DNA of 64,000 bases from positions 1,011,506 through 1,075,505 of the forward strand of contig KB445801.1 in the NCBI GenBank assembly GCA_000320605.2, written 5' to 3'. This stretch comes from Gelatoporia subvermispora B (lineage: Eukaryota; Basidiomycota; Agaricomycetes; Polyporales; Gelatoporiaceae). How positions within the stretch are numbered: the stretch's first letter is position 1; the number at the start of each line of letters is the position of its first letter. A program made the position numbers and the translations under genes. Of the stretch, positions 36,503 to 48,456 are shown in pieces. The notes beneath the pieces are model-generated. The model saw only the letters and a list, made by a program, of their open reading frames with translations. It was not told where the DNA came from and did not search any database.

Positions 36503-38050
36503 TGTGGCTGTAGGCAGAGATAACTTCTAGGAAAGGCTGCGGACGTAGAATACAGAGGTAGGTGGCCACACTGGGTTTAGGATGAATGACCCGAGTATGT
36601 CGTCGCACAATCTCTATATACCACGGCGATCGGTGCGCTGAATCCTGATTTACGGAAGACAATGAGAACTCCTTTCCCTTTCGCGGGGCTGCCACAACAG
36701 TTAATACACAATGGGTCCTCAATCAAACAATCTGTCTATGATGTAAGCTACGATGGTTCGTTCAAAAAGGAAATGGGCGCCTAGTAATTCGGTTGCCACT
36801 TGAGCGCAACGCACCGTGGGCATAGATCTGTGTCTGAGATGTGGTAACGCCGAAGAAATGGCGAGAAATGATTCGATATTTCTTGCCAATTTCCGAAAAA
36901 TTAAGCTCAATTGAAGCAATTATCATCTTTTGTGTCCTAGCGCTGCCTTCAGGCTAGCGCAAGGCAAGACATGCTGGGTTGTTGGTATCTCTGCAGCCTG
37001 CCCTCGTATAATCGGCATGTAAGTAGAATATCCACATTTTGGAACATACGCACCGCGAACATCGGTCCCACGGTGACGATACATTGCGGGTATGATGTTC
37101 TGCCGATAATGCCGATCCGCCAGTGTTTCCCTAGCAACAGCAGTGACGACACGAATGCGCTATTTAAGGCTATGCACTCTGCTTTAATGTCCCAGAGATG
37201 AATACTCAGTGGATGACTATCCGTAAGCTGTTTAGAACCAGTTTTTCCAGATTCTACGATCCAAACGGCCTAAGCGAGCGGCCGAGCGTGACATTTTCAA
37301 AGTCCGACGATCTGGGGATCTCGCATAGCCTGTTCCAAAGGAGCTCCAAACGCTTCCAAACGCAGAATCCGTCAAGAGTCGAACTGCTACTCCGCTCCCA
37401 CACTGGCAGACCTAGTTTTCGTTCGCGCAGAAGTAGTTTTTTCCATCGCAGAGTACATTAGCACGTGTTGCCTCGGGTAGGGCTCTGCACATAACGGGCA
37501 ATTAACGAGGAGTTGGTGGAATAAAATAAGAAGCCCGCAAAGCAGGGCTTGTACTGAGCGTTGTGTTGTTTGTAGCGATACGTGGAAGCTCCGTGTGGCT
37601 CCGGTGTACTCTGTATGGATTCATCGATGCAGTACCTACACGTGATCTCAACACGAACCCGACACATATGCTTAGGTCTTATCTTGGTCGAGGAAGGCAG
37701 GAGACCTCGGGGCCCTGGGCAACTCAGGAACAGGAAGTTGTCTATATTTTGGGAGATCTATAGGAAACGGGGGCGAATTTGTGGGACCCCAGATTTGATA
37801 GCTCCAAGTACGTGGTACTGGCAGCCAGATGACGACAATGAACGTCTTCTGTTACAGGCTTCCTTGGTCGACCTCGCGGGTCTTTCCCACTCGCGTTTGG
37901 ATCACTGTGATAACACTACCCAGTCAACTTGCCACCATTTGTACAGCGTTTCGCAGCCACTGTTCTAAACATTTTCGGTAAGAGTCACAGTCGGCCCTCA
38001 AATCCTCTGCTACCTCTGATGCTTTGATGTCCAAGTAGCAGACTTCCAAG
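36503..38050. other. Intergenic with diverged repeat
   Basis: 1.5 kb; contains a TATATAG element (36614-36620, minus strand) of the CTVT gene and the repeat copy at 37208-37306. Confidence 0.5.
37208..37306 (+). repeat. Diverged copy of the 31-kb repeat
   Basis: About 99 nt aligning with 30932-31027: shared blocks include CCGTAAG, CCAGTTTT, GGCCTAAGCGA and GAGCGTGACATTTTCAAA. Roughly three quarters of positions match by eye. It extends the repeat family to a second site 6 kb away. Confidence 0.7.
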
Positions 38051-38194
38051 ATGTATGAATTTGCGACACCAGATTTTCCCGACTATCTGATGCTAGCGCA
38101 TCGCGATGAACCTTCTTCCCCAGACGAGGCCGAAGTCATTTATGCCGACCTAGACAGCGGGACAGGTTACGGAGGGGTTTGCATCATCTCTTAA
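38051..38194 (+). CDS. Pheromone precursor candidate ending CIIS
   Basis: Intronless, 47 residues. Starts MYEFATPDFPDYLMLAHR, continues with an acidic part (DEPSSPDEAEVIYADLD) and ends SGTGYGGVCIIS. CIIS is a standard farnesylation box. The start MYEF departs from the MDxF rule of the others. It lies about 0.7 kb from the 3' end of receptor C, convergent with it. The glycine-rich sequence before the cysteine resembles the GGFC of the gene at 32970. Confidence 0.7.
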   Translation: MYEFATPDFPDYLMLAHRDEPSSPDEAEVIYADLDSGTGYGGVCIIS

Positions 38195-38930
38195 GTTAAC
38201 GCCGACGATGAGGTCTCAAAGTTATCCTCCGGTTGAGCTGGTCTCATGTATGATATGATTGAGAGTCTGATGGTCAGTTATGTTGTCTAGGATATGCTTC
38301 GCGTCGAATCGCAATACGTTGTCCTTTAGTTCTGTCATATCATTGGTGAGCACCAGAGCAGACGATCACCCGAATAGTATACCAATACAGTCCTTGCCGC
38401 AGAGACTCCTCGTTATCAGTGCAATATAATACTTAGTTGAACTTATTCTATCCCACTCAGTCCATGCAATTTTCTTTCGAATACTCATCCCCTGCGACGT
38501 ACTTCCTGACATTTGATTAGTTCAATTAGCGTCTGGCTGACCGATTGCTGCCACAAGCTTCACCCAATAACATCTACATCATGATCACACAAACTCAAGC
38601 ACGACGGAACGGTAGCAGGCACGAGACCGCATTGTCTTCTCTGCCGAAACACAAACTAAGATATCGACGGTGTCCTCACTGATCGTTGCAATGCGGTGAC
38701 CTTTAAGACAGTATGCCTAGTACGCTACACAGAATGAAGACGGGTTGCTATGCAGATTACATAGTGTCACAACTACGGACGAATACCGGGTTTTACATCT
38801 GCAGCAAATCCAGAAGAGTCGGTAGATCAAGCGCGCACGCTAAGTGCCAACGGCGAGCACATGACACGCCTCCTCCCCTTTGTTATTGGACGCCTTGAGA
38901 AGTAGTCCGCATAGAAAGATGAGATGGTAT
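38195..38930. other. Convergent 3' region, CIIS gene and receptor C
   Basis: 0.74 kb, AT-richer than its surroundings; nothing recognised. Confidence 0.5.
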
Positions 38931-40385
38931 TCAACAGACCCCTGTACTGGTGTTGATGTCGTCCATATCTGATCTGGACGGTGATGTATGGAGTTGTGTA
39001 GTGTGATGTGCTGCATCTTCGACAGATGGAGTCGGGAGGTCCACATCAGCGCACTTTTCATCCAGAAAGCTAAATGTGATGGAGGAAGGTGTGTTCTGGT
39101 ATGGGTAGCTGGATACCCTAGGAACGTACGTCGGAAGAGATTCGTCTCTGCTGTACATGATCCATCAGGCACTTCGCGGGCATGGAACATGGTGAACGCA
39201 CCTTTTCCGCACCGCACCACGTTTCTGAAAGGGGATCTGCTTAGAGCATTGCTTGACCACAATGGACCATGCTTTGATGTAGTTGTTTCTTGCTTCCAGA
39301 GCGAACCCGAAGAAAGCGAAGAAAACGACGGCACAGAATATAGGCAACCAAAGAGTGAGCTCGAAAGCGATGATGTTCTGCTTATCTGAGCGCCAGATCA
39401 CCGCCGGATACTGGTCAACACGGGAGAAACCATAGTGCGTGTCAGCCCAACTAATCCAAGGTCGGACGTTCGAGCCAGATAGATTGAGGTACATCCCGTA
39501 TGCGGAGATGGGCGTGCTGCACATCAATTCGGTAGTCGCCAGCGCCATTAATCGGAAGTAGCGGTTGGCTGTAAGGGACGTATTAGATGACAGAAACTTG
39601 TTGAACTCCGCACGACGGATGAGGAATTGTCGGATGGAGAGAGCTGTGAAACAGCTCAGCTTGATCGTCATCGTACGTAGCGTAAACCACACACCGCAGT
39701 AGACGGCCGATACTAGCCCAATCACCAGTGGCCATACGACAGACAGAGGATACGCCACCGGCGTATTGTAAATGAAGGGATAGCAGCCGATGTCTTCATA
39801 TATATCGAAGCGGTGTCCGGAGACAATATATTCTAGACATACCAATAAGTCAGCATTGCGCAACAAGCATCGAGAGTCGCACGCACCCATCACGAGTTGC
39901 AGAATAGGTATGCCAATGCAAATGGATAGATCGATAAATATTGCCCGGCGTTTCTGTTCGTGAAAGTAATGTCAAACAACTGCGTATCTGGGGTCACAAC
40001 ATTGCTAACCTCGGCGCGAGTCACGCCAACGGCTTGGATAGACGCAATTCTATACAGCCGACGATTGATACAGAGTGATGCACAAGGTATCGCTACAGAT
40101 ACTGCGACAATGATGCGGGATGCTAGAGCGAGATTAGAGATGGCCAGCGTCAAGGGGGTCCAGGATGAACCTACAGATATCACACCACACTGGTGTGGGA
40201 TTTAAAGCATTATTGTGCCAGACAATGGTGTTTATACCAAAATTGAGGCATGCGAGTGAGGTCCAAATCATGTATAAGCATGTTCCAGAGTTCCACGCCT
40301 CGAGATGCCACGGAAGAGGGATAAGAACGATCACAGCAGAAAGTAATGCAAGGACGGAGTATGCTGGATACTGAAGATCTGACAT
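38931..40385 (-). CDS. STE3: STE3-type pheromone receptor C
   Basis: Six exons (40175-40385, 40010-40122, 39887-39953, 39695-39832, 39202-39643, 38931-39150) give 396 residues. Landmarks: MSDLQYPAYSVLALLS, PLPWHLEAWNSGTCLYM, TPVWCDI, SLCINRRLYRIAS, KRRAIFIDLSICIGIP, GHRFDIYEDIGC, NTPVAYPLSVVWPLV, YFRLMALATTELM, WADTHYGFSRVDQYP and FFAFFGFALEARNNY. It has a short tail of about 75 residues. Exon lengths 113, 67 and 442 are identical to receptor A and the helix-1 region is nearly the same, so A and C are close paralogues. Its tail is half as long as that of A. It is flanked by peptide genes ending CIIS (38051) and CVIA (41180). Confidence 0.95.
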
Positions 40386-41050
40386 GGTTGGGCATCAAGT
40401 TGTCGCAACGCGTGAGATGGATGAGGAGAGTGATCCATTCCTGTTCAGACAACTTATGAGCTTATGAGCTTGCGTTTTCGACGATCAACAGCGAGCAAGC
40501 GGAAGACTTCGAGAGGCGCAGGCGCATCAAGCGCCAAAGCGAACAACACAATGGTTCACGTGGTTCCAGGCCAACCGTGGGAAAGGTGTGCCGGGCGCCA
40601 TTGTCCGCCCTGCGCGTTCTAGTGACAGGCTCTTATTACGAGTCCTTGCGTTGTGCCTGTCAGGAATATCAGGATCGGACACTCATCCCTCACACGCTAC
40701 AATGTTATTGCTCGCCAACTGCGCATTGAGTCCAGACTCACTCCAGACTCCCATCGTCAACATCATGCGGACAGGGCTTCGCTTCATTGCGTGGCCTTCG
40801 TCCTTCAATTCTGATCAGCAAGCACATTGTGACCCGAATTCGGTCAACCAAAGGCAAGATAGAGCTTGCGACAATTTCGAACAATGGTTTCTAGGACGTT
40901 TCTTTACTGAGCCCATCATTCCCTTGACATATCTAGGAATAACCGGCTAAAACATAATCCATAGCCACGGAGTTCGTCGCACAATTACCGTCGAGACCGT
41001 CCTTATTCGACGTATCAGGTTACAGGCTCAGTGGAAAGAGACAAATACTG

Positions 41051-41056
41051 TATAAA
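41051..41056 (+). promoter_or_regulatory. TATA box of the pheromone gene at 41180
   Basis: TATAAA, 129 nt before the ATG, slightly further than the 96-112 nt seen at the other peptide genes. Confidence 0.4.
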
Positions 41057-41179
41057 TTCATCCACATGTTGTAACGCGCCCCATTTGCTCCCTTGCTGCC
41101 AGCAAACGCAGAGACGTGCTCGCTCCTTACCTTGACCAACACTACCTCCTTCCTACGGCCTTCATCCGCCAAGTCACAC

Positions 41180-41338
41180 ATGGACTTCTTCGACTCCTTC
41201 GAGCCATTGCCCGTAAGCGAGCCAACAGAGCTCTCGCCTTGCGAGCATTCAACATCATCGGCAACAGACGAACTCTCTATACCCGCCGATTTCGAGCACG
41301 ACACCTCGAGCGGTCACTTCTTCTGTGTCATTGCATGA
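41180..41338 (+). CDS. Pheromone precursor candidate ending CVIA
   Basis: Intronless, 52 residues, the longest precursor of the window. Starts MDFFDSFEPLPVSEPTEL, is rich in S, T and E, and ends ADFEHDTSSGHFFCVIA. CVIA is a classical CaaX box. EH stands 11 residues before the cysteine, as in the gene at 25892, and would release DTSSGHFFC. It lies between receptors C and D, both on the minus strand: upstream of C and downstream of D. Confidence 0.82.
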   Translation: MDFFDSFEPLPVSEPTELSPCEHSTSSATDELSIPADFEHDTSSGHFFCVIA

Positions 41339-42131
41339 CACGAAGGATATATTCACACATCTACTCTAGCCCACCTCGTAAGTCGCATCCATGTCTATGC
41401 GTCTGGAATTGGGCACTGAAATGTCATCCACAGTATTCGCTTTATGATCCTCGGCGTCGGGCCCGCTGAGATAGACCTCGGTTGTCATATTTATCCGTAT
41501 TATCGCTAGGGTGCCATGAAACTGCCGAACATGTGCATATGTATTGTTTAAAGCGTCATCACGCCAGATTCCCCACATTTGCGAGATCATGATCTCAGCA
41601 CTCTCTTGTATCAATCAGAATACGATATTGGCTCTTTAGAATACTCGTCTGACTACCGTCGTTTGACGTGCAACGATCCGAATATTTATGTCGCACATTA
41701 CTGAGCCAAATCCAGATACGGCACGGGGTTAGCAATCGGGAGAAGACAAGCAAGGAGACTTGTTCAGAATACACAATGTCTCCGGTACATCAGAAGTACG
41801 GAGTGAGCTAGAGCTATTTGCAACAGTCTGTCAGAGTCTCTCGCACATGGCCGCCCTCGGCACGCAGGGTTCAACTCATGTGGTCTCCAGCCTGCATACA
41901 TGGCACATCGTGTGTATGCACAGGCAGTGCCATAGATGTCGGATAGGTTGATCATTTTCGTCCAACGAGACTGGATATATCCGAATTGGCGGATCCCATG
42001 AGACGGAATACGAGGTATATTTCACGAGCTGAGAAATACAGATAGCGCAGAGATGCGAAGACAATGATACAGTTCGAACGAGTAGATATGGATACACGAG
42101 GAGAGCGAATGCATGCTTCGAAAATTTTTAT

Positions 42132-43658
42132 CTATTCAGTGTGTTGCGACGCGTCAAGCGCGCTGCCTGGCCTGTCAAAGGCGGTCGTCCGGGCCGCCAG
42201 GTCAGCAGGCTCCAGGGGGCTGGGTGGGGCGGACTGCGGGTATGCTGGAGGAACATCGTCAGTGGGCGTGTTCACGCCCTTCTCGCCCTCTTCCTTGTCG
42301 TAAGATAGATCGAGTATTGAATGGTCGCTTTCTGCGCTGGACGCCAGAAGGTACGACTCGTTCTTCTCCAGCTGATTCATGGCAGGCGCCGTAGCTGCAG
42401 AAGCTCCAGCGCCGGGAGAAGTGGAACTACAAGCAGAGGCAGTGGGGCGGTGGGATTGAGAACTAGAGGATTTCGGAAATTGTCAGCATTTTCTATACGA
42501 TTGAGGAGCAGAGGCCACACATACCGAAGGTTGAACGAGAACTTGGCAAAGGATGGCTTGGCGGGGGCGCCAGGTTGGATCTTGAACACGTGCAGGAGGA
42601 CCCACGAGAAACACGCCTGGTACTCCTTCATGGCCTCCTGGCCGAACGCGAAGAAGAAAAAGAAGATGAACGACGACGCGGGCGGGATCCACCACAGGAC
42701 GTAATAGTAGGTGAGAATGAACGGTGGCGTGCCAAAGGTGGCGTAAAGATCGATACGGGAGAAGTCCCAGTGAACATTCGCCCAGTTCGTCCAGGGACGC
42801 ATGTCCCAGATGACAGAGAAGGCGAGTGTGGCGGAGGTGGCAGCGATGCCGAGCAGCATCTCAACAATGGACATAGCCATGAGCCGGAGGTACCGGGAAG
42901 TATTGAGACCAGAGTTAGTGCTCTGAAGGTGCCGAGCGAATGAGATACGCTGGCGGAGGAAGTGGTAGAATGCAAGGCCTGCATCAGGAAAGCCAGTTGA
43001 GCATGCAGTCGAGGCTGACTGGTGATCATGAGACATACCTGAGCAGACCATAGCGACGACCGCCATCATAAGAGGTGGGACCCAAATCAGGAAGATTGCA
43101 GGAATAGAGACGTAGGTCGTAGGCCGGCAACCGTAATCTTCAAGGATATCGAAACGGTGACCCTGTACGCAGTAGTCTACGGTCCGAAGTCTCAGTCCTG
43201 ATACGCAGTCAAATTGAAATGGAACATACGGAGGGCCATCCAAATAGCAGGAACCAGCCAACACAAGACCAGCTCGATGATCTGTCTCCGTCGTTTGCTC
43301 GCCTTGGTGAAACTGACTTGACGAATGGACGATACTTGCTCCAGGTGAATGGAAACGCACATCGACGCTGCCGGAAGCGCAATATTACTTCCGATAATAA
43401 TCTTCGTAGCTGTGGCGTTCTTGTCAGCGAATGCTAGACATAAGTTTGAGAGGACGTACTAATATCACACCAGACCGGAATGACGATGTCTACGCTATGC
43501 TTCCACACAATAGCGTCGACAGCGTAGATGACATCAATCACAAACAGCCATGCTATAATCGATAGAGTTGCGATGTTACGTGCTCGCCAATGCCAAGGCA
43601 GTGGGACGAGAAGGCATGCGGCGGCAAAGAGCGCGACGTAGGGGAACTCGGGATGCAT
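42132..43658 (-). CDS. STE3: STE3-type pheromone receptor D
   Basis: Five exons (43460-43658, 43230-43409, 43039-43176, 42525-42978, 42132-42462) give 433 residues. The first in-frame ATG is at 43658 (MHPEFPYVALFAAACLLV). Landmarks: PLPWHWRARNIATLSIIAWL, IPVWCDI, SKRRRQIIELVLCWLVP, GHRFDILEDYGC, PAIFLIWVPPLMMAVVAM, LAFYHFLRQRISFARHLQ, RYLRLMAMSIVEMLLG and FIFFFFFAFGQEAMKEY. The tail is about 110 residues with an acidic segment. Exon lengths 180 and 138 equal those of receptor B, its closest relative here. Confidence 0.95.
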
Positions 43659-45026
43659 CGTCACCAAGGGAGAAAGGGGAAGAGCTGTATGGTCTGCACA
43701 TCGTAGCCAACTTTATGTGAGCCATACGTGGAACTTTCGGCTTCACGAAAGGTTGGCACGAGTGTAAGGCGAAAGAGGCCCTCAATAGTTTGGCGAGAGG
43801 ACAATGGGAGGAGGACCGCTTCGTTTCCCGATCAGGAAGCAAAAACAGAGATCGGGAAACATGGCTTATGTAATGCACCACTCAAGAATGCCGCCAGATG
43901 CCGTAGCGCTGGAGATGCTCTGCCGAAGTGCCGACAATACGGAGCTTGAAAGATGACCTGATTTAAATAAGTTAGATGAGCTAATACGAGTCTGCATGTA
44001 GCCTCTGCATATGGCAATATCAGCAACCAACACTCCGCTGCCTATCGCTGTGGCCCTTTCTGCCCTTGCTCTACTAGCATCTTTCAACATCTGGTTCCGC
44101 TAGCCGCCTAACGGACGGTGCCTTGAGCTTTGTCTTGATCTTAATGAATCTGGGGTCTCTATGTCGACTGGCATACAGAATTTGCCGGTGTACTCGATTT
44201 CTACATCTAGGCCCTTGATCGCGCTCGGATGTGCGCGTCCGAGGTTCCGGATTTCCGAGCATTCATGCGAGCGTCTTTACTAGGTTCCTCCCCAAGCGAC
44301 GGCCGGCCGCTCGCTCGAACTCACTGAAGCTTGAATGTCAACTGTGATCGACTGCTGAAGGTGACTCCAGGATCTGATGTATCAAATGCGGTATACAAAC
44401 TGTGGTGTATACTTTCTGACCTTCGTAGAATTTGGTTAACGTACCTTTGAGGTGACGGAGACGCCATAATTGTTCGAGGGCGTTGCTACGAGTGCCTCGA
44501 GGCAAGGCTCTTCGAGGCTGGGGTTCAATGACCTCATCATCGCACGTACTGGGAGGCATGAAGCACACGATTCGGACATGGAGGCTTGGTGGAGAGACTG
44601 CCTGGCTCAAGGAAGCTTTATCTGATCCGTTATATCTGACTTAATGTCGCAGAAATCGCCTGTCTCCCCCAGCCTTCTCGCGCCTAATTATTCCAATTGT
44701 CTTCTGGGGCCGAATGTGTCTCTATCTCTACCGCTGTCAATGCTGCTCAGCTACTTACAACTACTTCGTTGATATGCTCACCCAAGCCACAGCTTGGCTG
44801 CCAGTGAAGGTTGCGACTGTCAAGGCGAATTCCAACACAAAGGTAATGCTTCGCCGCTTAATTGTCTCAATTGTGTTCTGTGATCTGACGACCCTTGGCA
44901 AGCATATATATTGCGGCCCGACACTCTCGAGTTCTGTGGTGAACAATATCATAACCTCTCCACTCGTTGCACACTCACCCGAATCCTCTCGTTCCAGCTC
45001 ATAGAAGCCCTGATCATCCGATCACC
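43659..45026. other. Intergenic, receptor D to secreted protein gene
   Basis: 1.4 kb. A 30-codon frame at 44011-44103 encodes one hydrophobic helix (PLPIAVALSALALLASFNIW); too short to support. Confidence 0.4.
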
Positions 45027-45856
45027 ATGGTCAGGGCATCTCGTCTTGTCGCTCTGCTGTGTCTGTGCTTCGGTGAGCAATATCTCTCTCGCATCCCCAA
45101 AGGCCACTGAACTATCCAACGTGCCTGCCGAAGTTCTGTGGCGGCGTGTGGCGGCCTCCCCGCAACCACTCGGTACGGTCGAACTCGTGACTTGCGGGGT
45201 GCAAGCTAGCGCTGCTTTGATTAACGGCAAGGTCAGTTGATTGCAGAGCTTGGGACGGTCTAGAACCTCATGTTTTGTCGATCTAGTGCGACGCCGTGTG
45301 TACGCCGGTGCATGATGCACAGGTCAGATATCAGTCGTCTAAAGTAATCGTCCTGCTGACCATCTCTCGGTAGAGTTGCAATCGAAGGGCAGCATGCACA
45401 TGTACGCTCGCGTCGCCCGCGGTGGTGCAGACTTGCCTCCAGTGCCACATGGGCACCGACAAAGGCTCGGGTAGCGCAAAGATCGACGCTCTGATTGCAT
45501 CTCGACTTGAGGGTGCGTTCTTGGGTAACACCTTCCATATTCTTTCTGATTCTGATGGACTCTATTCAGCATATGCTGCACTATGCGGTGACGATCTGGT
45601 TGCCGTAGACGCAATGCTTCCCGATACGACCGCTCTAGACCACTCTGAGCCAAACACACGCGCCACTGTCAGCCGCAGGGGCACAGCTCACCTCCTCTGC
45701 ATCTATGCGCTCCCAGAGGTCGTGTCTGCAGCGCCGCCCGTTCTGGCGTACGTTGCATCCAACAGGCTGTGGCTCTTCCTCGCGTTCCCCGTTGTCGCCT
45801 TGCTTTGCATAATCCTCAGGCGGAGCTCTAGAAGCTCCAATTCATCGACCAACTAA
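45027..45856 (+). CDS. Cysteine-rich secreted protein with C-terminal membrane segment
   Basis: Five exons proposed: 45027-45072, 45134-45231, 45287-45322, 45374-45512 and 45570-45856. The product starts with a signal peptide (MVRASRLVALLCLCFG). A cysteine motif follows: CDAVCTPVHDAQ, then SCNRRAACTCTL and QTCLQCHMG. This C-x3-C ... C-x6-C-x-C ... C-x2-C order is common in small secreted agaricomycete proteins of unknown function. The C-terminus holds one hydrophobic helix, LWLFLAFPVVALLCIILRR, and a short polar end. It would sit at the cell surface as a single-pass membrane protein, or be GPI-anchored if the helix is processed. Intron 4 (57 nt) is in frame, so both splice states encode protein. 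Confidence 0.55.
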
Positions 45857-46700
45857 TGCATCGTTAAACATCGCCCCACTGATTTGTTCACTCTTGTCTA
45901 GCAACTCGATTTGTAGCCTTACGTTCTTGATTTGTCGATCGCTGCCTTGCTTTGCCCGTACCTTGTATGCTCTCATATGCCACTACTAGGAATTTATGCC
46001 TCCATCCTGCTTCTTTGACCGGTACTTCCTCAGAAATCCGTCGACATGAACGCGTGCACATCCAGGTAGATTTCCTGAGAATCTACGCTGAGGTATCACA
46101 AGCAGTGCTTTGACTTCGGATTGCTGTCTAGGTCCCGTCCTTTCAAGTGACTGTTTCACCATTGTTGGTTGTCAGCGTTCTCAGGTTCTCCCGTCGAGCA
46201 CGACACTCGAGAGCTACACAGCGTCACCAGGGAAACTGCTGTCGCTCCGTGGCGTCTGATCAGTATCGGTTCATATTATTTACTCAAGTGAACGTGGTCC
46301 CGGCATCGTGGTGACAATATTATACAATGGTCAAGTCAATAAAGCATTGTCCGCGAGATCTCGAAAGTGGTATCACAGAAGTAATAAGGATAGAATCGGG
46401 TAAGTAACGAGCGGACGAACGGCAGGGCATGCTATTAAACACGCCAAACTACCGACAACATATAACACTTTGATTATTCGAAAGTATCAATTATAAAATA
46501 ATGTCTTGTCTGTGCGAATTTAGACGTGTTAGAGAAGCACATGCACTGGTCGCTCACGTGTGCTGCCGAGATGGCTATCCGGCGCATCGTCCTGCGTGGG
46601 CCAAAGGGACGCCTTTCTGTTGAAAAATGTGAGACTTCGAGGCAGAATGAATTCAAGTTAATGATACAGTACCTCTAAAGATATCGTCTGCGCGTCAGCC

Positions 46701-46829
46701 TTATGCTACTACGCAGAATGTGCTAGATCCTCCCGTGCTAGGGGCTTCTGCATCGAGCGGCACGTCATCAGTTGGCTGAAGCGAATCATCTAGCGACGCC
46801 AATAGCGAGAGTATCTCGAATCGATCCAT
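46701..46829 (-). CDS. Pheromone precursor candidate ending CVVA
   Basis: Intronless, 42 residues, ATG at 46829. Starts MDRFEILSLLASLDDSLQ and ends LDAEAPSTGGSSTFCVVA. CVVA is a standard CaaX box. The DAEAPSTGG segment is shared with the precursor at 36389-36502, though the CaaX boxes and last residues differ. It lies between receptors D and E. Confidence 0.8.
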   Translation of the reverse strand: MDRFEILSLLASLDDSLQPTDDVPLDAEAPSTGGSSTFCVVA

Positions 46830-47484
46830 TGACGAGTTGAGGTTGCGGCAGCAGAGGCCAGAGAGATTTACAAAGACACAACGACTGGTCGTAGACGAGG
46901 ATAGACGAGGATTGAGGTACCCTGAGCCAGCGTGCCAATCAGTGAATGCCTGCGCATGAGATCTGTAGATGATGCATTGTTAAGGAGAACAATAGCGGAA
47001 AAGTACCAGTGCTTCGGTTCCTGGACATAGTTGAGCATCTTCTAAATACATTACACCGGGGACCTCAAATCTCGCACAGACGACCGGAAACATGACAGCA
47101 ATGGTTATAAATCCAAAACAGGCAGGAGAACGAGCGCCGGGATTATTGAGGCGGAGATTCGATTGGACACTAGATCGGGCCTTTAGATCGGTGTCGAAGC
47201 CCGATCTTGCTGATTCAGCAATTGGTCCATCACGATTCGCCGCAGAACCTCCGACACTGTCCTCGCTGAGCAGTCTTCTCATCCCATTGTCCACCGAGGG
47301 TGACGCATTACGGCTCTCAGTTAAAGGTTCATAGAAATACTCTGCTTACCGTTGAACACCAGAGTCAAACCCCTTTCCCCGGACTTGCCTTACCACACTG
47401 GTTACTGACGTATCGAGTATCGTCCCGAGTCCGAGAGCGCGTCATGTGTTGTCGTTCAGATTTCCATCAATTCGCTCAATCCTG

Positions 47485-47680
47485 TCCAGCAAACTCGATT
47501 TTTAGCCCTGCTTTTGAGATCATTTGATTTGTCGACGGACCTGTCGCCTTGTCCGCTCTATGTATGCTCCCGTCTGCTACGATGCATGTATCAGGGATTC
47601 TTCGTCTTCAATCTACCTCATCGGCCAGCACTTCTCCGGAAATCTATATATCCCCGCGAGCACTTATGGAATATAGGCGA
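47485..47680 (+). repeat. Degenerate duplicate of the 3' flank of the gene at 45027-45856
   Basis: Blocks such as AACTCGATTT, TGATTTGTCGA and TCGCCTTG, and further on GAAATC followed by CGCG, recur in the same order as in 45887-46060, about 1.6 kb away. Similarity is interrupted and judged by eye only. It suggests an old tandem duplication of which only the downstream flank is still visible. Confidence 0.4.
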
Positions 47681-48456
47681 GATGGGAGCGATAGTAACGG
47701 CCTAACGATTCAAGTCCACATCTCCACACGATCCTCAGGTAGAATCCGGCTTTGTATTGTCCGCATCCCGGCAGGCGTCTTTTCGGCGCTTGTTCGATCG
47801 TGGGCTGGCTGAAGTAAGCACCAGCCGTGTCGCTATCATCGTCTTGCTCTCTCATCACCGTCTTGTCTGTGGTCATTGACTCCCTCAACGTAGTCAAGCA
47901 CAGCATGCATGCAGCGCAGTGCAACATGTCAGAACTGTCACTAATGCTCAGTGGCGAAGAATGCGCCGACTAACGCACTTTCACCCTCCTGCATCGGGCC
48001 GTCTGACAAAAACTGAACCTTCTAGTCCGCCTTCCAGATGCGGCAGCAAGAAAGCACCTGCCTTTCCGAGCGGCAGCCTCCTCCGCTCGTTTAGGATGTC
48101 CACTTATCCTTCGGCCCTGCCCCGTGCACCGCATATGACGCATCGTGATCTGCACCTTGTTGTGTTCTGGGCCGCCCTTGTTTTCTGCGTCGCCTCGTGC
48201 AGGCGATATCCAGGCGGTCGCCTGGCGCGGGGAGAATTCGACTAATAATGCATGGCGTGGAGAGTGAGAGATCTGCATTGCAGCCAGGCGAGGACAGGAG
48301 CCTCAGTCCCGCTCGGACATATACCTCAAGAATTTCGCGTGTCTTGCGTACCTGCCCCGAGCTCGGCTTTCGTGCTGTTCGAGGATTTGCGATCTCTCTT
48401 CGAAACGGCGACATCCTCTTTCACGGCCCACATTAGAGGGTGGAGCATCAGGCAAG

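Larger units (their letters stand above)
40386..42131. other. Flanks of the CVIA pheromone gene
   Basis: About 0.8 kb on each side of the gene at 41180-41338; apart from its TATA box nothing is recognised. Confidence 0.5.
45857..48456. other. Intergenic around the CVVA pheromone gene
   Basis: 2.6 kb holding the CVVA gene (46701-46829) and the degenerate duplication at 47485. No intact additional gene found. Confidence 0.5.

Noticed and set aside
43861..43875. Minus-strand TGC-ATT-ACA-stop
   Set aside because: Only two residues follow the cysteine; not a farnesylation box.
44011..44103. 30-codon hydrophobic peptide
   Set aside because: One helix and no conserved feature; could be chance or a receptor remnant, cannot be supported.
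46640..46680. TGTATCATTAA motif on the minus strand resembling a CIIx end
   Set aside because: In frame the cysteine is followed by IIN and further residues without a stop; not a CaaX terminus.
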